Of a stretch of DNA of 64,000 nucleotides, positions 50,300 through 59,161 are shown in pieces; within the stretch, counting starts at the first letter, position 1; the number at the start of each line of letters is the position of its first letter. Under the pieces are notes generated by a model. It worked only from the letters and a program-made list of their open reading frames with translations. It made no database searches and was not told the DNA's origin. The stretch covers positions 1 through 64,000 of the forward strand of contig VBOW01000014.1 of assembly GCA_005893275.1 (NCBI GenBank), read 5' to 3'. This DNA comes from Candidatus Eisenbacteria bacterium. Its GTDB lineage: Bacteria > Eisenbacteria > RBG-16-71-46 > SZUA-252. The translations under genes and the position numbers were made by a program.

Positions 50300-51572
50300 A
50301 TATTCGGTTCACGTGACGGATGAAGTGGGCCGGATCGAAGCAGGCGAGGAGCTTTTCTTTGGAAAGGAAGCGGGACACGGTGGGATCCGCGAGCAACCGG
50401 GTCGCGAGGTCGGGCTGGCCCCGCCACGCCGCCATCGCGTGGCGCTGCACCACGGCGTAGGCGTCCTCGCGACTCTGGCCCGCGTGGACGAGAGCCAGGA
50501 GGACCCGTTGCGAGTAGATCAAGCCGCGGGTCATCTCCAGATTCGAGCGCATCCGCTCCGGGTACACGTTCAAGCCTTCGAGCACCTCGCGAAGCTGGGC
50601 CGCCATGAAATCCGCGGCAAGAAACGAGTCCGGCAGGATCACGCGCTCCACGCTCGAGTGGCTGATGTCGCGCTCGTGCCAGAGCGCTACGTTTTCGAGC
50701 GCGGCATGGGCGTTCGCGCGCAGGAGCCGGGCGAGCCCGCAGATCCGCTCGCAGTTGACCGGATTTCGCTTGTGCGGCATCGCCGACGAGCCCTTCTGTC
50801 CTTCCCGGAACGGCTCCTCCGCCTCGAGGACCTCGGTCCTCTGGAGATGCCGGATCTCGAGCGCGATCTTCTCGAGCGAGGCCCCGAGGAGGGCCACGGC
50901 CTGCAGGACCTCGGCATGCCGGTCGCGCTGCACCACCTGCGTGGTCACAGGATCGGGCGCCAAGCCGAGCGAGCCCAGCACTTCCTCCTCTAAGTCGGGG
51001 CTCAAGTGCGCATGCGTCCCCACCGCTCCGGAGAGTTTTCCCACGGCGATGGCGGCGCGCGCGCGAGCGAGCCGTTCCATCGCCCGCCCCAGCTCCTCGT
51101 ACCAGACCAGGACCTTCAATCCAAACGTGATCGGCTCGGCGTGAACGCCGTGGGTTCGGCCGACCATGATCGTCTCCTTGTGCCGGAGCGCCAGCGCCCG
51201 CGCCGTCTCCCGGAGCCGGCCCACCTCCGCTCCCAGGAGATCGCACGCCCGCGTCATCGTGAGCCCAAGCGCGGTATCCACGAGATCGGACGAGGTCATC
51301 CCCCGGTGGAGGTGGCGCGCGTCCTCCCCGGCCGTTTCCGCGATGTGGGTCAGGAACGCGATGACGTCATGGCGGACCGTCGTCTCGAGCGCCTCGATGA
51401 GGGCGGGATCGATCCTGGCCTTCGACCGGATCCGCGCGGAGGTACCCGCGGGAATGTCCCCGCGCCGCTCCATCGCGGCGCAGACCGCGAGCTCTACATC
51501 GAGCCAGGTCCGGTAGCGGGCGTCGTCGTCGAAGAGCGCCGCCATTTCCTTGCGGCTGTAGCGGGAAATCAT
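50259..51572 (-). CDS. purB: Adenylosuccinate lyase
   Basis: A 437-residue fumarase/aspartase-superfamily lyase acting twice in purine synthesis. It has MTSSDLVDTALGLTM, VGRTHGVHAEPITFGLK, and the family signature GSSAMPHKRNPVNCERI, with the flexible catalytic Ser loop. ATG start, four bases after the htrA stop, GGAG upstream. It overlaps purL by up to 41 bases at the end. Confidence 0.97.
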   Translation of the reverse strand: MISRYSRKEMAALFDDDARYRTWLDVELAVCAAMERRGDIPAGTSARIRSKARIDPALIEALETTVRHDVIAFLTHIAETAGEDARHLHRGMTSSDLVDTALGLTMTRACDLLGAEVGRLRETARALALRHKETIMVGRTHGVHAEPITFGLKVLVWYEELGRAMERLARARAAIAVGKLSGAVGTHAHLSPDLEEEVLGSLGLAPDPVTTQVVQRDRHAEVLQAVALLGASLEKIALEIRHLQRTEVLEAEEPFREGQKGSSAMPHKRNPVNCERICGLARLLRANAHAALENVALWHERDISHSSVERVILPDSFLAADFMAAQLREVLEGLNVYPERMRSNLEMTRGLIYSQRVLLALVHAGQSREDAYAVVQRHAMAAWRGQPDLATRLLADPTVSRFLSKEKLLACFDPAHFIRHVNRIFERVLGEPVAAGR

Positions 51573-51576
51573 CGTC

Positions 51577-52800
51577 TCACTCCGGCAGCTCCTGCAAGAC
51601 GAGGCGGAGCGTCAGCGACGCTCCGTCCCGCTCCACGGTGAGCGTGATGGCATCCCCCACGTTCGCCCCGAAGAGAGCGCGGTAGGCTTCGTTCACGTCC
51701 CCGACCGGAGTGCCGTTCACTTTTCGGATGATGTCGCCGATCTTCACCCCCGCCTTGTCGGCGGGGCTCCCCTTTTCCAGGGAGGCGACGTAAAGCCCGT
51801 TTCGATCGCTTGTGCCGAGCCGCTCGGCCAAGTAGGGGGTGATGTCCCAGGTCCCGACGCCGATCCAGACGTTGCGCACCCTGCCGTATCGGATCAGCTC
51901 GTCCACCACGCGTTTCGCGGCATCGATCGGAATCGCGAACCCGATGCCCTCCGAGCCGCCGCTCTTGGTGAAGATGAACGTGTTCACGCCGATCACTTCG
52001 CCGCGCGCGTTCACGAGGGGCCCCCCGGAATTCCCCGGATTGATGGCGGCATCGGTCTGAATCATGTTCTTGTAAATCCCGCCGCTCGTCGTTTCGGCCT
52101 TGATGTCCCGGCGCGTCGCGCTGATTACGCCGGCGGTGACCGTCGGCTGGGTGTCGTTGAGCAGGAAGCCGAACGGATTTCCGATCGCGATCGCCCACTC
52201 TCCGACCATGAGATCTTCGGAGTTCCCGAGCGGCGCCACCGGCAGCTTGTCTCCCTCGATCTTCACGATCGCGACGTCGTACTGGGGCTGGGCCCCAACC
52301 ACCTTGCCCGTGAAGGACCGTCCGTCGGCCAGGATGACGGTGATCTTCTCGGCTCCATGCACCACGTGCTCGTTCGTGAGCACGTAGCCCTTCGGCGAAA
52401 TGACGAAACCGGAGCCCATGCTCGGAATCTGCTCCCGGTATCGATAGGAAGGGATCATGTCCCGGAAAAAAGGCTCGAAGAATTCGCTGCCGAAGGGAAC
52501 CGACTGGACGAGGCGGGTCTGCACGACGCTGATCGTGACCACGCTGGGCCCGACCCGCTCGGCGGCCTGCACGATCGCGGTCCGGCGGGAATTCCCCGGA
52601 TCGCGGTGGGCCTGGCTGTCCTCGGCGACGGCCACGCCGGGTCGGACGTCTCCCCCCGGGGAGGGCGTCAGAATCACGGTCGCTCCAAGGATGAGCGCCC
52701 CCAGCAAGAGGAAGCCGAACAGGACCCCCCACAACCAAGCGCTCCTGGATTCCTTTCGCCTCCAGCGCGTGACCTTGGCATTCAACTCAAGCAACGACAT
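51577..52800 (-). CDS. HtrA/DegP-family serine protease, one PDZ domain
   Basis: A 407-residue membrane-anchored periplasmic protease. A basic cytoplasmic N-tail and one membrane helix (about 23-46) precede the trypsin-like domain with TNEHVVHGA (His), YDVAIVKIEG (Asp) and GNSGGPLVN (Ser), then one PDZ domain (about 305-400). The single PDZ and membrane anchor are like DegS/HtrA of Gram-positives rather than DegP. It overlaps truA by 14 bases and precedes purB. Likely role: clearing misfolded envelope proteins. Confidence 0.93.
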   Translation of the reverse strand: MSLLELNAKVTRWRRKESRSAWLWGVLFGFLLLGALILGATVILTPSPGGDVRPGVAVAEDSQAHRDPGNSRRTAIVQAAERVGPSVVTISVVQTRLVQSVPFGSEFFEPFFRDMIPSYRYREQIPSMGSGFVISPKGYVLTNEHVVHGAEKITVILADGRSFTGKVVGAQPQYDVAIVKIEGDKLPVAPLGNSEDLMVGEWAIAIGNPFGFLLNDTQPTVTAGVISATRRDIKAETTSGGIYKNMIQTDAAINPGNSGGPLVNARGEVIGVNTFIFTKSGGSEGIGFAIPIDAAKRVVDELIRYGRVRNVWIGVGTWDITPYLAERLGTSDRNGLYVASLEKGSPADKAGVKIGDIIRKVNGTPVGDVNEAYRALFGANVGDAITLTVERDGASLTLRLVLQELPE

Positions 52801-53578
52801 CCAAGCGCTCCTTGGGGAGCCACCCCAGGCCGGGATAGCGAACCCGCATGAGATACAAGCCGTGCGCGGGGGCGGGCGGCGCCGCCGCTCTGCGGTCGCG
52901 CGCCTCGAGAACCTCGCGGATCGCTTTCGCGCCCCCAGATTCCTCGGCGGCGCGAATCGTGGTCGACACGATGCGTCGCACCATAGTGTACAGGAAGCGG
53001 TCGGCCACGATGTCGAAGCGGGTCACCCGCCCGCGCCGCGACCAGCCCGCGTGGGTCACGGCGCAGACCGTCCCCCCGTCGTCGCCCCCCTGCTTGGAAA
53101 ACGAAACGAAGTCGTGCCTGCCCAGAAGAGGCCTCGACGCACTGCGGAGCGCCTCGAGGTCCGCCCGGATCGGGCGAGTCCACGCGTAACGGCGTTTCAG
53201 CGCCGAGGGCTGCGGTACGATCAGGTAGCGGTACGCGCGCCGCATCGCGCGGTATCGGGCGTGAAACCTGGGCTCCGCCTCGGCCGCCTCGACGATGCGG
53301 ATGTCGGGTGGCAGATGCGCGTTCAGGGCCGCGCGCAGCCGCTCGGGCGTGAGCCTCGTGTTCAGCGTCGCGCTCGCCACTTGCCCCGCGGCATGACAGC
53401 CCGAGTCGGTCCTGCCCGCTCCGGCGATCCGAACCCTCGCGCCGGTGACGCGCCAGATCGCCTGCTCGATCTCCCCCTGCACGGTGCGGTCCCTCGGTTG
53501 CACCTGCCATCCGCGGAACTCGGTGCCGTCGAACTCGATTCCGAGCCGCAGCGTCAGCGTGCGAGCTTCAGAGGCCAC
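52787..53578 (-). CDS. truA: tRNA pseudouridine(38-40) synthase
   Basis: A 263-residue pseudouridine synthase for positions 38-40 of tRNA. The catalytic Asp58 is in IAGAGRTDSGCHAAGQVAS (family: GRTDxGVHA). Further marks are FDGTEFRGWQVQP, FHARYRAMRRAYRYLI and RFLYTMVRRIVSTTI. The GTG start at 53578 overlaps the ecfT-like stop by 11 bases, and the end overlaps htrA. The ecfT-truA neighbourhood is also found in Firmicutes. Confidence 0.93.
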   Translation of the reverse strand: MASEARTLTLRLGIEFDGTEFRGWQVQPRDRTVQGEIEQAIWRVTGARVRIAGAGRTDSGCHAAGQVASATLNTRLTPERLRAALNAHLPPDIRIVEAAEAEPRFHARYRAMRRAYRYLIVPQPSALKRRYAWTRPIRADLEALRSASRPLLGRHDFVSFSKQGGDDGGTVCAVTHAGWSRRGRVTRFDIVADRFLYTMVRRIVSTTIRAAEESGGAKAIREVLEARDRRAAAPPAPAHGLYLMRVRYPGLGWLPKERLDVVA

Positions 53579-54407
53579 GGAGAAACCATGCGGCGGCGCC
53601 CGCGCTCCCCAAGATGGCGGCCCACTCCCTGAGACCCCATGCCAGGTCGAGCCCCGTGCGCCGGGCGCGCCCGGCCACGTACCCCCTCGTGATGAGGGCG
53701 TCGGCGAACGCGTCGCTGACGCGAAGCATCGTCCCGAGAAAGGGAAAGAACCAGGCGAGGAGGTAGCGAGCCCTCCCACGGAGACCGCGACCCACGCGGA
53801 TGCCGCGGGCGCGGAGCGCCGTCACGTGCTGCTCGGCTTCACGCAGGGCGAGCGGAAGGAGCGCCGCCGTGAGCCGGGCGCTTTCGGAGAGGAGCAGAAG
53901 GAATCGCGGTCTCGCGGGCGGCCGAAAGCCCATCAGCCATCGGGCGACTCGGCCGAGCGCCCTCCGCGCGGCCCAGCGCAATAAGTAGAGGAGCGCCAGA
54001 AGTCGAAGCGCCACGACCGCGGCGGGCCCCAGCGCTTGGCGGAAGTCCCTGCCCGCGGCCGCCAGATGCGCGAGGAAGACGATCGACGCAAGCCCCACGA
54101 GCGGCGCCTCGCCTCGCGCGGATCGTCGCTCCGCGCGGAGGGCCGCGGAACCGAGGAGGAATGCCGCGGCCGCGAGGTCGACCCACGAGCGGCACATCGC
54201 GAGGCCCGCGCACAATACCGCGAGAGAGAAAACCCAGGCCAAGGGATGGAGCGCGGGCGTTCTGCTAGGTTTCGGGTCTAGGTCATCGAGTTCCGGCGAG
54301 CCGGGCACTTGCTGCGAGTCCTCCGTGCCTTCGGAGGCGGGGCTCCGCTCTCGGCGCTCCGCCTGAGACCTGACCTTACACGGAGGGGAACCCGCCGTCA
54401 ACTCCAC
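53568..54407 (-). CDS. EcfT/CbiQ-family energy-coupling transmembrane protein (orphan)
   Basis: A 279-residue membrane protein. The first about 50 residues are polar and low-complexity, then four to six hydrophobic segments (e.g. PLAWVFSLAVLCAGLAMC, AAFLLGSAALRA, AVVALRLLALLYLL). The coupling-helix pattern is HVTALRARGIRVGRGL and ADALITRGYVAGRARR, as in EcfT/CbiQ (AxxARGF). The ATPases and an S component are not adjacent. The start is GTG 54407 with a poor ribosome site; an internal start is possible. Confidence 0.72.
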   Translation of the reverse strand: MELTAGSPPCKVRSQAERRERSPASEGTEDSQQVPGSPELDDLDPKPSRTPALHPLAWVFSLAVLCAGLAMCRSWVDLAAAAFLLGSAALRAERRSARGEAPLVGLASIVFLAHLAAAGRDFRQALGPAAVVALRLLALLYLLRWAARRALGRVARWLMGFRPPARPRFLLLLSESARLTAALLPLALREAEQHVTALRARGIRVGRGLRGRARYLLAWFFPFLGTMLRVSDAFADALITRGYVAGRARRTGLDLAWGLREWAAILGSAGAAAWFLRGL

Positions 54408-54428
54408 CCGCGCTGCCCGGGCGCACGC

Positions 54429-55910
54429 TCAGGGCTCGCGCCGAAGCGGCCGAAACCAGCCCAGCAACGTGAGCACGCTCGCGAGCCCCAAACAGAGCCC
54501 GGACACCCAGTCCCCCCATAGGCGGAACAGCGTTGGACGCGAGCCCAGCGCGACGTCCCCGAGGATCACGGCCTCCCGGAAGAGCGGACTTTCCTGCGTT
54601 ACGCGCCCGACCGGATCGACGAGCATGGAGATGCCGGTGTTCGCGCAGCGCGCCATCCCGAGCCCCTGCTCCACGCACCGCAAGATCGCCATGTCGGCGT
54701 GCTGGCGCGGCGCCGCCGTCCGCCCGAACCACTCGTCGTTTGTGATGTTCACGAGGAATCGGGCACCGTCCACACCATAGTCGCGGGAAAGCTCCGGGAA
54801 GATCGACTCGAAACAAATCAACACGCCGAACGAGGCCGTTCCGAGCTGGAACAGGTACGGACGCGTTCCCGGCGTCCATTCCGCCTGACCCAGATCGATC
54901 TTCCCGAGAAACGGCAGGACGCCCTGAAACGGGATCCGCTCGCCGAACGGCACGAGATGGATCTTCTCGTACTGTCCCGCGATGACGCCGCGAGGCAGGA
55001 CCAAGCCGGCGGCGTTGTGCGTGATCACGCCTCCGCTCAAGCTCAGGGTCGCGTCCGGGTACCCCACGAGAAGCGGCGCGTTCAGCTCGCGCACCAGATT
55101 GTACAGCCGCCCCAGCTTTCGCCCTTCGAGCCGGACATAGAACGGGAGCGCCGTCTCCGGCCAGACGAGGAGGTCCGGTTTCGGCTCGCTCTGCGCCGCC
55201 TCGACCGAGAGCCGGGCGAGGGTGCCCATGCTCTTCTCCTGATGGGCCGTGTCCCATTTCTCCTCGCTCCCGATATTGGGCTGCACGAGAGCGACCCTGA
55301 CCGATCCCTCCGGTTTCCAGGAACGAATTCTCGCGGCTCCCCACACGACCGGAAGCGCGAGCCCGAGGGCGGCGACCAACCCGAGGGCCACCCTCGAGGG
55401 CCACCGCTTCGTCATGATCGCGCCGGCGATGAGCGCGTTCACCGAGACGACCCAAACGCTGAGCCCGGGCGCGCCGACGAGGGAGGCTCCCTGAATCCAC
55501 GCGGGGTGCTCCGCGAGGGCGTAGCTCACGTTTCCCCAGGGGCACCCCAGCGGGCCCGAGGACTTGAGCCATTCACAAGCGCCCCAGACGGCGGGCGCCA
55601 CGACGAGGGGGGGCCATCCAATACGCCGGCGGATGAAACCCGCGAGCCAGCCGAAGAGCGCCACGTACGACCCGAGGTAGAGAGCGAGCGCCAGAAGCCC
55701 CGGGAAGATAATCCAGGGGTGGGTCATCGCCCGGGCCGGAAGCCTCACCAGCCACCAGAAGAGGAGCGCGTTGAAGACCATTCCTGTGATCCACGCGACC
55801 CTGCCCTGGCCGCGCACGCTCCCGCCAGGGGAGGTGAGGGTGGCCGGCCCGGTGGATTCGCGCTGCATCCACATCAAGAGGGGAACCAGAGCGACGAAGG
55901 CGAGGGGCAT
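54429..55910 (-). CDS. lnt: Apolipoprotein N-acyltransferase (N-terminus probably longer)
   Basis: An inner-membrane enzyme that adds the third acyl chain to lipoproteins. Several N-terminal membrane helices precede a nitrilase-like periplasmic domain with the triad in LVWPETALP (Glu), YEKIHLVPFGERIPF (Lys) and VLICFESIFPEL (Cys). From ATG 55910 it has 493 residues, but the same frame upstream still reads a typical Lnt start (GVLLSLSFPKPGLMPLAFVALVPLL) back to 55988 without ATG, GTG or TTG. The true start may be CTG or the ATT overlapping the upstream TAA. It is the outer-membrane lipoprotein partner of lolCD. Confidence 0.93.
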   Translation of the reverse strand: MPLAFVALVPLLMWMQRESTGPATLTSPGGSVRGQGRVAWITGMVFNALLFWWLVRLPARAMTHPWIIFPGLLALALYLGSYVALFGWLAGFIRRRIGWPPLVVAPAVWGACEWLKSSGPLGCPWGNVSYALAEHPAWIQGASLVGAPGLSVWVVSVNALIAGAIMTKRWPSRVALGLVAALGLALPVVWGAARIRSWKPEGSVRVALVQPNIGSEEKWDTAHQEKSMGTLARLSVEAAQSEPKPDLLVWPETALPFYVRLEGRKLGRLYNLVRELNAPLLVGYPDATLSLSGGVITHNAAGLVLPRGVIAGQYEKIHLVPFGERIPFQGVLPFLGKIDLGQAEWTPGTRPYLFQLGTASFGVLICFESIFPELSRDYGVDGARFLVNITNDEWFGRTAAPRQHADMAILRCVEQGLGMARCANTGISMLVDPVGRVTQESPLFREAVILGDVALGSRPTLFRLWGDWVSGLCLGLASVLTLLGWFRPLRREP

Positions 55911-55983
55911 GAGCCCCGGCTTCGGAAAGGAGAGGCTGAGCAGAACGCCGGACGCGGCCGCGGAGAGCGGCCCGCGGAAGCGG

Positions 55984-57000
55984 TTAATGGAGCCGAACCT
56001 CGCGGCGAGTCTCGGCGGACTGGTAGATCGCGTCGATGATCCTCATGATGTGGAGACCCTCCTCCGGAGAAGCCTGAGGGCGTTCGCCTTGGCTGATACA
56101 GCGCAGAAAGTGCTCGAGCTCCGATTCGTAGGATTGCTTGTACAGGTTCCGCCCCGAGTCGAGCGAGGGCGTGACATCCTTGAGCCTCCCTCCCATTTCC
56201 TTGTGGATCCGGAACGGGTGCAGGAGGGCTGCCCCTTCCGTCCCGTACAGGTTCAAGTACGCGAAATTCTTCTCGAGCAGGAGCGCCCAACTCACTTCCA
56301 GCGTGAGCGAGGCGCCGTTCTCAAGGAGCAGCATCGCGGCCACCGTGTCTTCAACGTCCTGGCGTGGATCGCGGCCGTATTTGGTCGCGGTCACGGAGAC
56401 CACCTTGGGGTTGCCCAAGAGCCAGACCGAGAGATCGAGCATCTGAACGCCGAGGTCCATCAAGACGCCGCCCCCGGAGCTCCGCTTGTTGGTGTACCAC
56501 TCGGGGCCGCCCCGCTCCGTGCGATATCGCAGCCAGCCGGTCTTGGCGTAGAAGATATCTCCCAGCTCTCGACGCTCGATGAAGCGGCGCAGGATTTGGG
56601 CCTCGGCGCGGAACCGATTGTTCATGGCGTACATCAGAGTCTTTCCCGAGCGCCGGGCCGCCTCCGCCATCATCTCCGCCTCCGACGCCGTCCGCGCCGG
56701 CGGCTTCTCGCAGAGGACGTGCTTGCCGTAGTCCAGCGCGGCGAGCGTCATCGGAGCATGAAGGTGGTTGGGCGTGGCCACGATCACCGCGTCGAGCTCC
56801 TTCAAACGGAGCAGCTTCTCGTAGTCGGAGAGCGCGTGCGGAACCCTGAACCGCTCCGCCACGACGCGCGCCTTCTCGGGATCGTCGTCGCAAATGCCAA
56901 AGATCTCGACGTCCTTCATGCGCGCGAGGGCGGGCAGGTGATTGACCTGCGCAATGGCTCCGACCCCGATCAGTCCGACGCGGGTGATACCCTGGGGCAC
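55984..57000 (-). CDS. Gfo/Idh/MocA-family oxidoreductase
   Basis: A 338-residue NAD(P)-dependent oxidoreductase with GLIGVGAIAQVNHLPAL, the Lys in VLCEKPPARTASEA and a sugar-domain loop GGGVLMDLGVQMLDLSVWLL. The substrate is unknown, but cyclitol or nucleotide sugars are usual. The GTG at 57000 has GGGAG eight bases before it; GTG 57009 is an alternative. It begins the lnt-ecfT-truA-htrA-pur run, and a promoter is at 57052-57079. Confidence 0.85.
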   Translation of the reverse strand: MPQGITRVGLIGVGAIAQVNHLPALARMKDVEIFGICDDDPEKARVVAERFRVPHALSDYEKLLRLKELDAVIVATPNHLHAPMTLAALDYGKHVLCEKPPARTASEAEMMAEAARRSGKTLMYAMNNRFRAEAQILRRFIERRELGDIFYAKTGWLRYRTERGGPEWYTNKRSSGGGVLMDLGVQMLDLSVWLLGNPKVVSVTATKYGRDPRQDVEDTVAAMLLLENGASLTLEVSWALLLEKNFAYLNLYGTEGAALLHPFRIHKEMGGRLKDVTPSLDSGRNLYKQSYESELEHFLRCISQGERPQASPEEGLHIMRIIDAIYQSAETRREVRLH

Positions 57001-57051
57001 GGCAGGCACTCCCGATCATAAAGTGAGGGACAATTCGGCAAGCGTCGCGCG

Positions 57052-57079
57052 AGTATAGGAATTGAGAGGGCGAAATCAA
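57052..57079 (-). promoter_or_regulatory. Predicted sigma70-type promoter of the Gfo/Idh-lnt-truA-htrA-pur run
   Basis: TTGATT (-35, 57074-57079, overlapping the end of the sigma-54 activator gene), 16-bp spacer, TATACT (-10, 57052-57057, five of six). No -24/-12 sigma-54 element was found here. Confidence 0.6.
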
Positions 57080-58119
57080 GGCGAATCGGGATCGAATTCA
57101 CGAAGTCGGCGCATCTTCTTCCACAGCCCCTGACGCGTGATGCCCAGCGAGCGCGCGGCGCCCGCCTTGTTCCCACCATGCGACTGAAGCGCGCTCCGAA
57201 TCAGCTCGGCTTCGTACGCGCGGGTCCGCTCCTTGAGATCGGCGGCACGTTCACGGACCAGCGCCGACGCGTCGCGCCCGAAGCCCTCGCCGAGCGAGCG
57301 GCGCGTCACCCACCCGGAGGAATCGAGCGCGTGGCAGGCGCGCTCGAGCGCGCCCATCAACTCCCGCACGTTCCCGGGCCACGCGTGCTCCACCAGGGCG
57401 GCCAGCGCGTCCTCGCGGATCCCCCGCACCGGAACGCGATCCCGCCGCGAAAGCCGCGTGAGAACGTGGGCGGCCAGGAGCGGAATATCTCCCAGCCGCT
57501 CGCGGAGCGGCGGTATCGCGAGCGTGAGCACGTGGAGCCGGTAGAAGAGGTCCGCGCGAAAGCGACCCTCCGAGACCTCCGCGCTCAGATTGCGGTGTGT
57601 CGCCGCCAGGATCCGGACGTCAACGCGCCTCGCGCGTGAATCCCCCACGCGGCGAATCTCCCCTTCCTGCACCACGCGCAGGAGGCGGCTCTGCACCGAG
57701 GGGCTCGCGTCGCCGATCTCGTCCAGGAAGAGCGTACCCTTGTCGGCCGCCTCGAAGAGACCCGCGCGATCGGCGTGGGCTCCGGTGAACGAGCCCCGGG
57801 TGTGGCCGAAGAGCTCGCTCTCGACGAGCGTGTCGGTGATCGCGCCGAAGTTGTGAGGTATGAAAGGCCCGGCAGGACGCAACGAGAGCGCGTGCAGGGC
57901 TCGGGCGACCAGCTCTTTTCCCGTGCCGGTCTCGCCCAGAATGAGCACGGTGGCGTGGCTCTTCGCGAGGGCCCGGATCCGCTCGCCGAGCTCGCGGATT
58001 CCGGGGCTTATCCCGACGAGCCCGAGCGACTCGGCGTAAGGCCCAAAGCCCTCCCGTGCGACGTGCTCGAGCGTGCAGCGCCCCGCCGCCTCGGGAGGGG
58101 ATGCCATCCCCCGTCCCAC
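57076..58119 (-). CDS. Sigma-54-dependent transcriptional activator without receiver domain
   Basis: A 347-residue bacterial enhancer-binding protein: AAA+ core with Walker A LGETGTGKELVARALH, the sigma-54 contact loop GSFTGA (usually GAFTGA), Walker B LFLDEIGD, R-finger region FRADLFYRL, and the C-terminal FIS-type helix-turn-helix (NKAGAARSLGITRQGLWKKM). Only about 35 residues precede the AAA+ domain, so it has no receiver, PAS or GAF sensor and is probably regulated by a partner protein or abundance. GTG start with GGAGGGG six bases before. It follows purM by 19 bp. Confidence 0.92.
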   Translation of the reverse strand: MGRGMASPPEAAGRCTLEHVAREGFGPYAESLGLVGISPGIRELGERIRALAKSHATVLILGETGTGKELVARALHALSLRPAGPFIPHNFGAITDTLVESELFGHTRGSFTGAHADRAGLFEAADKGTLFLDEIGDASPSVQSRLLRVVQEGEIRRVGDSRARRVDVRILAATHRNLSAEVSEGRFRADLFYRLHVLTLAIPPLRERLGDIPLLAAHVLTRLSRRDRVPVRGIREDALAALVEHAWPGNVRELMGALERACHALDSSGWVTRRSLGEGFGRDASALVRERAADLKERTRAYEAELIRSALQSHGGNKAGAARSLGITRQGLWKKMRRLREFDPDSP

Positions 58120-58138
58120 GTCCCGCCCCTCCGCTCCG

Positions 58139-59161
58139 CTACGCCGTGAGCCTCACCTCGCGGCGCCCTTTCGCGATGACGCCGATGCGATAGTGGGGGT
58201 GGCCGGCCTGCCCCAGGGCACGCTCCACCGCCGGCGCGTCCTCCTGCTTCACGACGAGGATCATGCCGAGACCCATGTTCCACACTTCGTACGCTTCCAC
58301 CTCGCTCACTTGTCCCGCCTCGCGGAGAAAGCGGAAGACCGGGAGCACGGGCCAGGTCCCCACCGTTACCTCCGCAGAGAGCCCGGGGGGGAGCGCGCGG
58401 ACGAGGTTTCCCGGAATCCCTCCGCCCGTGATGTGCGCCATCCCGCGCACCGCGCCCGCGGCGCGCGCGATCCGCACGGGTGGGCCGTAGTAAGGATGAG
58501 GCTTGAGCAGCTCCTGCCCCACCGTGGCGTCTCCGAACGGCAGCCGGTCGGACACGGCGAGCCCCATCGTATCGAAGAGGATCCTTCTCGCGAGCGAGTA
58601 TCCGTTGGTGTGGAGCCCGACCGCGGGAAGCCCCAGGAGGATGTCCCCCGCGACGATCGTCGAGCCGTCGATCCATTCCGCCTCGGACGTGAGCCCCACG
58701 ATCGCGCCCGCGAGATCGTACTCGCCCGGCGCGTAGAGGCCCGGCATCTCGGCCGTCTCTCCCCCGATGAGCGCGCAGCCCACCTCGCGGCATCCGCGCG
58801 CGAGACCCGAGACCAGCTCCTCGACCCGCGGGGGGTCGAGCGTGCCCATGGCGACGTAGTCGAGGAAGAAGAGCGGGGTCGCTCCGTGGACGAGGATGTC
58901 GTTGCCGCAATGGCGAACGAGGTCCGCCCCGATCGAGTCGTGCTTCCCGCAGAGGATCGCGACCTTGAGCTTCGTGCCGACGCCGTCCATGCTCGCGGCG
59001 AGCAACCGTCCGGGGACGCCCGGAATCCGGTAGGCGCCCGCGAACCCGCCGAGATCGGCCGCCACGTTCGCATTGAACGTCGAGCGGCAGAGCTCGCGGA
59101 TGCGGTCGAGCGCTTCCTCCCCCTTGCGGATGTTCACCCCCGCGTCGCGATACCGGCTCAT
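58139..59161 (-). CDS. purM: Phosphoribosylformylglycinamidine cyclo-ligase
   Basis: A 340-residue AIR synthetase converting FGAM to AIR. It has YRDAGVNIRKGEEALDRI at the N-terminus, SMDGVGTKLKVA, GGETAEMPGLYAPGEYDLAG and MAHITGGGIPGNLVRALP. ATG 59161 overlaps the upstream HD gene stop by one base. It stands apart from the main pur cluster at 44996-51572. Confidence 0.97.
   Translation of the reverse strand: MSRYRDAGVNIRKGEEALDRIRELCRSTFNANVAADLGGFAGAYRIPGVPGRLLAASMDGVGTKLKVAILCGKHDSIGADLVRHCGNDILVHGATPLFFLDYVAMGTLDPPRVEELVSGLARGCREVGCALIGGETAEMPGLYAPGEYDLAGAIVGLTSEAEWIDGSTIVAGDILLGLPAVGLHTNGYSLARRILFDTMGLAVSDRLPFGDATVGQELLKPHPYYGPPVRIARAAGAVRGMAHITGGGIPGNLVRALPPGLSAEVTVGTWPVLPVFRFLREAGQVSEVEAYEVWNMGLGMILVVKQEDAPAVERALGQAGHPHYRIGVIAKGRREVRLTA

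Noticed and set aside
47942-50323. 793-residue plus-strand open frame opposite purL
   Set aside because: Composition is skewed and it mirrors purL on the other strand; purL is certain.
57010-57075. Sigma-54 promoter beside the activator gene
   Set aside because: No GG-N10-GC spacing with TGGC/TTGC was present; a sigma70-type element fits better.
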